NCBI RefSeq assembly: GCF_028553765.1
Contig: NZ_CP067134.1
Span: 1,531,001 to 1,595,000 of the forward strand
Direction: 5' to 3'
Source of the DNA: Paracoccus stylophorae
GTDB lineage: Bacteria > Pseudomonadota > Alphaproteobacteria > Rhodobacterales > Rhodobacteraceae
DNA length: 64,000 bases
The notes under the pieces: generated by a model
Seen by the model: only the letters and a program-made list of their open reading frames with translations
Databases searched by the model: none
What the model was told of the DNA's origin: nothing
In this document: piece after piece, positions 58,242-64,000 of the stretch
How positions within the stretch are numbered: position 1 is the first letter of the stretch
How the letters are laid out: each line of letters starts with the position of its first letter
Made by a program: the position numbers and the translations under genes

Positions 58242-60545
58242 ATGACACGCAAACTGGGCAAGGGCGCGGTGGCGCTGATGACGGCGCTGACGATCTCGGT
58301 GCCGGCGGGGCTGCTGATGCCGCAGCTTGCGGCAGCCTACGTCTTCAACGACGTGCGGATCGAGGGGGCGCAGCGGATCGAGCCGGCGACGATCCTGTCC
58401 TACGCCGATATCGCGCGCGGACAGGACGTGTCGGCGGGCGAGCTGAACGACGCCGTGCAGCGCCTGCAGGGGTCGGGCCTGTTCGAGACGGTCGAAATCG
58501 TGCCGCAGGGCGGTCTGCTGATCATCCGGGTCAGCGAATATCCGACGATCAACCAGATCAGCTTCGAGGGCAATCGCCGCATGAATGACGCGGATCTGGC
58601 CCAGATCGCGCAAAGCCAGTCGCGCCGCGTCTATCAGCCCAGCCTTGCCATCACCGATGCCCGGAACATCGCCCAGGCCTATGCCACGCAGGGCCGTCTG
58701 GCCGCCCGCGTCGATCCCAAGATCATCCGCCGCAGCGACAACCGGGTCGATCTGGTGTTCGAGATCCGGGAAGGCGACGTGACCGAGATCGAGCGGATCA
58801 GCTTTACCGGCAACCGCGCCTTCAGCGACCGGCGGCTGCGCCAGGTGCTTGAGACGAAACAGGCCGGCATCCTGCGGACCTTCATCCGCGCCGACACCTT
58901 CGCGCCCGAACGCATCCCGCTGGACGAACAGCTGCTGACCGATTTCTATCGCTCGCGCGGCTATGCCGATTTCAGGGTGCAGGCCATCGCCCCCGAAATC
59001 GCCCGCGAACGCGATGCGTTCTATATCACCTTCAACATCCAGGAAGGTCCGCGCTATCGCTTTGGCCGGGTCACCACGATCTCGGAAATCGCCGGCGTCG
59101 ATGCCTCGGCCTTTGCGGCGCAGAACCGGGTGGATCGCGGCGATGTCTATAACCCCGCCGCCATCGACAACACCATCCGCCGGATGGAAACAGTGGCCAT
59201 CCAGCAGGGGCTGAACTTCGTCAATATCGAACCGCGCGTCACCCGCAACCCGTCGAACCAGACGCTGGACCTGACCTTCGCGCTGACCCGCGGCCCGCGC
59301 ATCTTCGTCGAACGCATCGACATCGAGGGCAACACCACGACGCTTGACCAGGTCATCCGCCGCCAGTTCACCGTCGTCGAGGGCGATCCGTTCAACCCGC
59401 GCGAGATCCGCAACGCGGCCGAGCGGATCCGGGCACTGGGATATTTCGCGGACGCCCAGGTGAACAGCCGGCAGGGCAGCAGCGAGGAACAGGTGATCGT
59501 CGACGTCAATGTCGAGGAACAGCCGACCGGGTCGCTGTCCTTCGGCGCATCGTATGGCGTCAATGCGGGCATCGGCGTGAACGCGTCGCTGAACGAGACG
59601 AACTTTCTGGGGCGCGGCCAGACACTGGGCTTGCAGATCTCGACCGCCGAAGGCGACCGGGCGGGCAGCATCAACTTTGTCGAGCCGTTCTTTCTGGGCC
59701 GCGACCTCAGGTTCGGCTTTCGCGCCGGATACCAGGAAACCGAAAGCCTGAATTCGGATTACGACACCCGGTCGATCAACCTGCGGCCGTCGATCGAATT
59801 TCCCATCTCGGCGAATGGCCGGCTGGAACTGCGCTACAGCCTGGCGCAGGACCGGCTGTCCAATGTCGAGGAAGACAGCTCGGTCCTGTTGCAGGACGAA
59901 GAAGGTGAGCGTGTGACCTCGGCCCTTGGCTACAGCTATACCTGGGACACGCGGCTGACCGGGCTTGATCCGCTGACCAGCTACAAGCTGCGTTTCGCGC
60001 AGGATTTCGCGGGCGTGGGCGGCGACACCAAGACCGTCACCACGGCGGCGCTGGCGGGCCTGGAAAGCAACGCCTGGCGCGAAGAGGTGACGCTGCGCGC
60101 CGAGATCGAGGCGGGGGCGATCACCGCCTATGACGATTATTCGACCTGGATCCTCGACCGGTATCGCGGCGGCACCAAGATCCGCGGGTTCGAGCCCAAC
60201 GGCATCGGTCCGCGCGACCTGTCGGCGGTGAACCAGGACGGGCTGGGCGGCAACTACTTCTGGGCCGCGCGCGCCGAGGCGCAGTTCCCCGTCGGCCTGC
60301 CTGAGGAATACGGCATCACCGGCGGTCTTTTCGCCGATATCGGTTCGGTCTGGGGGCTGGACAACACCACCGGCAGCGACGGAAGCGAGGTCGATGACAG
60401 CATGTATGTCCGCGCCGCGGTCGGGGCCTCGATCTTCTGGACCACGCCCATCGGTCCGCTGCGGTTCAACTTTTCAAAGGCGATCCGTAAGGAAGATTAC
60501 GACGAGGATCAGAACTTCGATCTGACGATCTCGACGCGGTTCTGA
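58242..60545 (+). CDS. bamA: Outer membrane assembly factor BamA
   Basis: BamA inserts beta-barrel proteins in the outer membrane. The 767-residue protein has a signal peptide ending AAA before YVFNDV, five POTRA domains (about 35-440; e.g. VRIEGAQRIEPATI, YRSRGYADFRVQAI, IDIEGNTTTLDQVIRRQ) and a 16-strand barrel, whose L6 loop carries the conserved VRGF-type motif as IRGFEPNG, and ending in Phe (LTISTRF), the barrel assembly signal. The only family difference I noted is the IRGF spelling. It overlaps ompH by one base. Confidence 0.97.
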   Translation: MTRKLGKGAVALMTALTISVPAGLLMPQLAAAYVFNDVRIEGAQRIEPATILSYADIARGQDVSAGELNDAVQRLQGSGLFETVEIVPQGGLLIIRVSEYPTINQISFEGNRRMNDADLAQIAQSQSRRVYQPSLAITDARNIAQAYATQGRLAARVDPKIIRRSDNRVDLVFEIREGDVTEIERISFTGNRAFSDRRLRQVLETKQAGILRTFIRADTFAPERIPLDEQLLTDFYRSRGYADFRVQAIAPEIARERDAFYITFNIQEGPRYRFGRVTTISEIAGVDASAFAAQNRVDRGDVYNPAAIDNTIRRMETVAIQQGLNFVNIEPRVTRNPSNQTLDLTFALTRGPRIFVERIDIEGNTTTLDQVIRRQFTVVEGDPFNPREIRNAAERIRALGYFADAQVNSRQGSSEEQVIVDVNVEEQPTGSLSFGASYGVNAGIGVNASLNETNFLGRGQTLGLQISTAEGDRAGSINFVEPFFLGRDLRFGFRAGYQETESLNSDYDTRSINLRPSIEFPISANGRLELRYSLAQDRLSNVEEDSSVLLQDEEGERVTSALGYSYTWDTRLTGLDPLTSYKLRFAQDFAGVGGDTKTVTTAALAGLESNAWREEVTLRAEIEAGAITAYDDYSTWILDRYRGGTKIRGFEPNGIGPRDLSAVNQDGLGGNYFWAARAEAQFPVGLPEEYGITGGLFADIGSVWGLDNTTGSDGSEVDDSMYVRAAVGASIFWTTPIGPLRFNFSKAIRKEDYDEDQNFDLTISTRF

Positions 60546-61327
60546 TGGCGCGGCCGGGGCTGTCTGCCGTTTCCCTGCTGTTGCTGGCGGCCGCACCCTT
60601 CGCGGCCCCCGCGCAGCAGCCCGGCGCGCCGCCCGTGGTGCCCGATCTGGCCGAACCGGGCGCCGATGCGTCGCCCGACCGGCAGGCGCCGCCGTTCCGC
60701 CCGAACCGGCAGCCGCAGGCGCAACCGTCCGATGCGATGCCGATGCGGACCATCGAAAGCGCCGAGGATGCGCCGCGCTATGTCATCGCGCCGGTGCTGA
60801 CGGTCGATCAGGAACGCCTTTTCGCCGAATCGGCCTGGGGCCAGCGGGCGCAACGTCAGGTCGAGGCGGCGGGCCAGAAAATCTCGGACGACAACGAACG
60901 CCTCGCCGCACAGCTGTCCGCCGAAGAGGCGCAGCTGACCGAACGCCGCGCGACGCTGGACGCGGCCGAGTTCCGCCGTCTGGCCGAGGCGTTCGATGCC
61001 CGCGCAACCGCCGTGCGCCGGGAACGCGCGCAGGCGGTGACGGACCTGAACGCCCGCGCCGACGCCGACCGCACGGCATTTTACAAGGCCGCCCTGCCCA
61101 TCATGGGCGACATGATGCAGCAGCGCGGCGCGGTCGCGGTGCTGGATCGGCGCACGGTATTTGTGTCGCTGGATGCCATCGACATCACCCCCGATCTGAT
61201 CACCCGGCTGGACGAGACACTGGGCGACGGCGCCGATCTTCCCACCGCCGTCCTCGCCCCCGACACCGATACCGGCAGGCCCGCGCCCGACGCGCCGCAG
61301 GACGATACGCCCGCCGCGGGGGACTAG
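60545..61327 (+). CDS. Periplasmic chaperone OmpH (Skp family)
   Basis: Skp/OmpH proteins hold unfolded outer membrane proteins. The 260-residue protein has a signal peptide (cleaved near PAQQPG), a Pro-rich linker of about 60 residues that is longer than usual, then the OmpH region (VLTVDQERLFAESAWGQRAQRQVEAAGQKISDDNERLAAQL in parts), a coiled coil (about 110-175) and a C-terminal Asp/Pro-rich tail. It is fused in translation to bamA. It ends in TAG, whose CTAG is shared with the convergent next gene. Confidence 0.9.
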   Translation: MARPGLSAVSLLLLAAAPFAAPAQQPGAPPVVPDLAEPGADASPDRQAPPFRPNRQPQAQPSDAMPMRTIESAEDAPRYVIAPVLTVDQERLFAESAWGQRAQRQVEAAGQKISDDNERLAAQLSAEEAQLTERRATLDAAEFRRLAEAFDARATAVRRERAQAVTDLNARADADRTAFYKAALPIMGDMMQQRGAVAVLDRRTVFVSLDAIDITPDLITRLDETLGDGADLPTAVLAPDTDTGRPAPDAPQDDTPAAGD

Positions 61328-62262
61328 GGCAGGCGCGCGATCCGCTCGTGCATCAGGGCGAACAGGCCGTCGCGATCCAGATTTCGGATGAACAGCGCAT
61401 TCGCCGGCCGGTCGGTGACGCGCCACCAGTCGGCCACGGTCATGCCGGTGGTGAACTCTCCCTGCGTCTCGATCTCGACATTGATCTGGCGCCCCTCGAA
61501 CAGATCGGGGCGGATCAGCCACGCGACCGCGCAGGGATCGTGCAGCGGCGCGCCGAGACTGCCGTATTTTTCCCTGTCGAACCGCTCGAAGAAATCGGTC
61601 CAGCTTGCCACCGCCGGGCCGCAGCGGCCGGGCAGGGCGCGCATCGCCTCGACCCACGCGCGGTCGGTCAGCGCCTGATGCGTCGCATCCAGCGGCAGCA
61701 CCACCAGCGGCACGCCGGAGGCAAAGACGATCCGCGCCGCCTCGGGATCGACATAGATGTTGAACTCGGCCGCCGGGGTGATGTTGCCCACCTCGAAATA
61801 GGCGCCGCCCATCAGCACGATCCGCCGGATACGGGCGGCGATGTCGGGCGCGCGTTGCAGCGCCGTGGCGATGTTCGTCAGCGGCCCGATCGGCACCAGC
61901 GTGACGGTGCCTTCGGGCTGGGCGCGCAGCGTCTCGACGATGAAATCGACGGCGTGGCGCGGTTGCAGTTGCAGGCGCGGTGCGGGCAGCGCGATGCCGT
62001 CCAGACCGGTTTTCCCGTGCACATGTTCCGCCGTCACCAGGGGACGCGACAGCGGCGCGTCGCAGCCGGCAAAGACCGGCACCTCGGTGCGGCCAGACAG
62101 CGCGACGATCTGGCGCGCGTTCCGTTCCGTCAGCGCCAGCGGCACGTTGCCGGCGACGGCGGTGATGCCCAGAACCTCAAGCTCGGGGCTGGCCAGCGCC
62201 AGCAGGATCGCCACGGCGTCGTCCTGGCCCGGATCGGTGTCGATGATGATCTTGTCGGCCAT
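61324..62262 (-). CDS. Nucleoside hydrolase (inosine/uridine-preferring type)
   Basis: These enzymes split ribonucleosides into base and ribose. The 312-residue protein has the calcium site DTDPGQDD near residue 8, PLTNIATALQ, and RIVLMGGAYFEVGNITPAAEFNIYVDPEAA (in parts) with the catalytic Asn/Asp. Base specificity is open. The start at 62262 has AGAGGGGGG upstream. It converges with ompH: both stops lie in one CTAG (61324-61327). Confidence 0.93.
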   Translation of the reverse strand: MADKIIIDTDPGQDDAVAILLALASPELEVLGITAVAGNVPLALTERNARQIVALSGRTEVPVFAGCDAPLSRPLVTAEHVHGKTGLDGIALPAPRLQLQPRHAVDFIVETLRAQPEGTVTLVPIGPLTNIATALQRAPDIAARIRRIVLMGGAYFEVGNITPAAEFNIYVDPEAARIVFASGVPLVVLPLDATHQALTDRAWVEAMRALPGRCGPAVASWTDFFERFDREKYGSLGAPLHDPCAVAWLIRPDLFEGRQINVEIETQGEFTTGMTVADWWRVTDRPANALFIRNLDRDGLFALMHERIARLP

Positions 62263-62305
62263 GCGCGCCCCCCCTCTGTCCTGTCCGTCGTTCTGCGACG
62301 CCTGC

Positions 62306-62337
62306 AAAAAGGGCGCAAGCCGAAAGCCCGCGCCCTT
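62306..62337 (-). terminator. Intrinsic terminator after the FbpA-type gene
   Basis: On the minus strand AAGGGCGC (62337-62330) pairs with GCGCCCTT (62316-62309), followed by a T-run of at least four bases (62308-62306). It lies directly downstream of the gene-end repeat and upstream of the nucleoside hydrolase gene. Confidence 0.82.
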
Positions 62338-62404
62338 CTTCTTTGTCCAAATACCCCGGGGGAATCGCCGTCAGGCGATGGGGGCCGCGCCCCCGGCCCC
62401 CATC
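62336..62404 (-). repeat. Rhodobacteral 3' gene-end repeat, two-hairpin copy
   Basis: Starts 11 bases past the FbpA-type stop and runs into the terminator. On the minus strand: GATGGGGGCCGGGGGC, hairpin ATCGCC / GGCGAT (62364-62379), CCCCC, then GGGGTATTTGG and ACAAAGAAGAAG. The G-rich part can pair as GGGGGC / GCCCCC or as ATGGGGGCC / GGCCCCCAT (62378-62386 with 62395-62403). Same layout as 36527-36577. Confidence 0.65.
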
Positions 62405-62414
62405 CCCGCCAGGC

Positions 62415-63413
62415 TCAGCCGTCGAAATTCACCTCTTCGATCAGCGTCAGCGCCTGCGGACGCAGTTCCGAAATCTCGCTCAGCGCGACGTTGTCCGGCG
62501 TGAACTCGCCCCAGCTTTTGACCAGTTCGGACCGCTCGACATGATCGGAGACCGGGAATTCATAGTTGGTTTCGGCATAGATCCGCTGCGCCTCGTCGCT
62601 GACCAGAAACTCCATCAGCTGCAGCGCGGCCTCCTTGTTCGGCGCGGCCTTGGTCATCGCCACGCCCGAGACGTTCACATGCGTTCCGCCATCCTCGAAG
62701 GTGGGGAACACGATCCGCACCGATTCCGCCCATTCCTTCTGTTCGGGGTCTTCCAGCATCTTGCCCATGTAATAGGTGTTGCCCAGGCTGATGTCGCATT
62801 CCCCGGCCCAGATCGACTTGACCTGAGCGCGGTCGCTGCCCTCGGGCTTCTTCGCCAGATTGCTCTTGATGCCTTGCAGCCATTCCTTCGTCTCTTCCTC
62901 GCCGTGATGGGCCAGATAGGCGGCGGTCAGCGCGACGTTGTAATCGTCCGAGAAGGGGCGGGTGCAGATGCGGCCCTGCCATTTCGGATCGGCCAGATCC
63001 TCATAGGTCGTGACCTCGCCATCGGCCACGCGTTCCTTGCTGGCATAGACGATGCGGGCGCGGGTCGTCAGACCGAACCAGTGGTTGTCCGCGTCGCGCA
63101 GTTCTTCGGGAACGACCTGCATCGCCTCGTCCTCGACCGGCTGCGTGACGCCGGCGTCCTTCACCTCGCCCAGACGGGCGACATCGACGGTCATGATCAG
63201 GTCGGCCGGGCTGCGATCTCCCTCGGCCTGCAACCGTTCGACCATGCCCTTGTCCACGAAGGCGGTGTTGACGGTGATGCCGGTCGCTTCGGTGAAGGCG
63301 TCGGTCAGCGGCTTCAGCAATTCGGGCTGGCGGTGGGAATAGATGTTCACGTCTTGCGCAAGCGCCGGCAGCGCGGTGGCACCAAGCAGCGAGGCGAGGA
63401 TGATCGAACGCAT
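62415..63413 (-). CDS. Fe(III) ABC transporter substrate-binding protein (FbpA/FutA type)
   Basis: A periplasmic iron(III) binder, 332 residues. The signal peptide ends at LPALA before QDVNIYSHRQPELLKPL. The mature part follows the FbpA family: VDKGMVERLQAEG, PADLIMTVDVARLGEVKDAG, and two Tyr-rich sites (SDDYNVALTAAYLAHHG; LGNTYYMGKMLEDP), the latter providing the Tyr pair that binds ferric iron. No permease or ATPase partner lies beside it, so it is an orphan or works with a transporter elsewhere. Iron-box candidates upstream are not clear. Confidence 0.93.
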   Translation of the reverse strand: MRSIILASLLGATALPALAQDVNIYSHRQPELLKPLTDAFTEATGITVNTAFVDKGMVERLQAEGDRSPADLIMTVDVARLGEVKDAGVTQPVEDEAMQVVPEELRDADNHWFGLTTRARIVYASKERVADGEVTTYEDLADPKWQGRICTRPFSDDYNVALTAAYLAHHGEEETKEWLQGIKSNLAKKPEGSDRAQVKSIWAGECDISLGNTYYMGKMLEDPEQKEWAESVRIVFPTFEDGGTHVNVSGVAMTKAAPNKEAALQLMEFLVSDEAQRIYAETNYEFPVSDHVERSELVKSWGEFTPDNVALSEISELRPQALTLIEEVNFDG

Positions 63414-63444
63414 AGTTGACTCCTTCGGTCAGAATTTCAGGGGT

Positions 63445-63473
63445 TTTGTGCCAGCCCGTCACGGCGCGGTCAA
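63445..63473 (-). promoter_or_regulatory. Candidate promoter of the FbpA-type gene
   Basis: Minus strand: TTGACC (63468-63473), a 17-base spacer and CACAAA (63445-63450), about 32 bases before the start. Five of six -35 bases match. Confidence 0.4.
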
Positions 63474-63541
63474 TATCCGACAGAAAAAATCAGGCTGGGG
63501 CAAGATTGACCGGACCGGCCCGGCAGGATACGGGCGCAGCC

Positions 63542-64000
63542 ATGGCACGCGCACCCCTTCTTCAATTGACAGATATTTCGCTGACCTTCGGCGGCAACCC
63601 GGTTTTCGACGATCTGTCGCTGACCTTGCAGCAGGGCGACCGGGTCGCCTTGGTCGGTCGCAACGGGTCGGGCAAATCGACGCTGATGAAGGTGATGGCC
63701 GGCTTGGTCGAGCCCGATCGCGGAGAGGTGGTGCTGACCGCCGGCGCGCATGCCGGCTATATGGAACAGGACCCCGACCTGTCGGGGCACCGGACGCTTG
63801 GCGATTTCGCGCGCGCCGGGCTGGACGAGGCCGAGGGATACCGCGTCGAGATCGCGGCCGAGGGTCTCAAATTCGATCCCGACCGCCCCGTCGCGACCGC
63901 GTCCGGAGGAGAGCGTCGGCGCGCCGCACTGGCGCGGCTGCTGGCCGAGGCGCCGGAACTGATGCTGCTGGACGAGCCGACCAACCATCTGGACATCGAG
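63542..64000 (+). CDS. ABC-F family ATPase (partial, runs off the window)
   Basis: The first 153 codons of an ABC-F protein, which acts on ribosomes or in DNA-linked processes rather than transport. It begins MARAPLLQLTDISLTFGG. Seen: Walker A VGRNGSGKST, a short loop with GYMEQDPDLSGHRTLGDFARAG, signature ASGGERRRAALARLL and Walker B LMLLDEPTNHLD, all of the first ATPase domain. There is little room for the extra arm seen in EttA. The best match in my memory is the Uup type. The rest lies outside the window. Confidence 0.9.
   Translation, partial: MARAPLLQLTDISLTFGGNPVFDDLSLTLQQGDRVALVGRNGSGKSTLMKVMAGLVEPDRGEVVLTAGAHAGYMEQDPDLSGHRTLGDFARAGLDEAEGYRVEIAAEGLKFDPDRPVATASGGERRRAALARLLAEAPELMLLDEPTNHLDIE

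Overview
The window looks like chromosomal core sequence from a high-GC alphaproteobacterium of the Rhodobacteraceae, probably Paracoccus or a close relative. The grounds are the GC-rich codon use, the frr-uppS-cdsA-dxr-rseP-bamA-ompH order, LpxI in place of LpxH, SitABCD with Fur/Mur-type boxes, the MoxR/DUF58/DUF4159 run and the tiny conserved membrane ORFs. The genus is an inference from gene content. I saw no insertion sequence, prophage, integrase, CRISPR array or clear pseudogene. The two edge genes (metK on the left, an ABC-F ATPase on the right) are cut by the window.

Layout. 1-7.9 kb, minus strand: DUF1285 protein, hydroxypyruvate isomerase, a 24-residue membrane microprotein, glutaminase, TypA, a TetR regulator, then ahcY-metK (methyl cycle). 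7.9-14.7 kb, plus strand: four overlapping genes MoxR / DUF58 / BatA-DUF4159 fusion / large membrane protein, a probable envelope-associated AAA+ system. 14.8-18.1 kb: fabZ-lpxA-lpxI-lpxB (lipid A), meeting ridA-tauE and tRNA-Gly. 19.4-20.5 kb: selD. 20.6-28.1 kb, minus: an oppABCDF peptide importer with an exporter-type ABC half-transporter attached two bases behind oppF. 28.2-30.4 kb, plus: cobU-cobT-cobS (late cobalamin assembly). 30.5-34.3 kb: a TRAP transporter, with the binding-protein gene facing the permease genes. 34.5-38.0 kb, minus: SelO-type AMPylase, an endonuclease/exonuclease/phosphatase protein, enolase. 38.2-40.6 kb, plus: obgE-proB-SelW-like Rdx. 40.6-44.2 kb, minus: aminopeptidase N and an acyltransferase. 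44.4-48.3 kb, plus: a membrane-anchored acidic protein made of 11-residue repeats, then pntAB. 48.4-49.5 kb: a mini-lipoprotein, an ArsC/Spx-like protein, a TIGR01244 phosphatase-like protein, tRNA-Ser. 49.7-53.4 kb: sitABCD with two promoter boxes. 53.5-61.3 kb, plus: frr-uppS-cdsA-dxr-rseP, then bamA-ompH. 61.3-64.0 kb: nucleoside hydrolase, orphan FbpA-type binding protein, and the start of an ABC-F gene.

The most rewarding items for follow-up are a short repeat family placed just 3' of genes, with two hairpins whose stems covary; the 11-mer-repeat membrane protein beside pntAB; the BatA-DUF4159 fusion cluster; the paired Mur/Fur boxes at sitA; the glycine-rich tail on the TRAP permease; and two 24-residue microproteins. 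I did not find a clearly new multi-gene system such as a defence island. Most of the window is ordinary housekeeping and transport.
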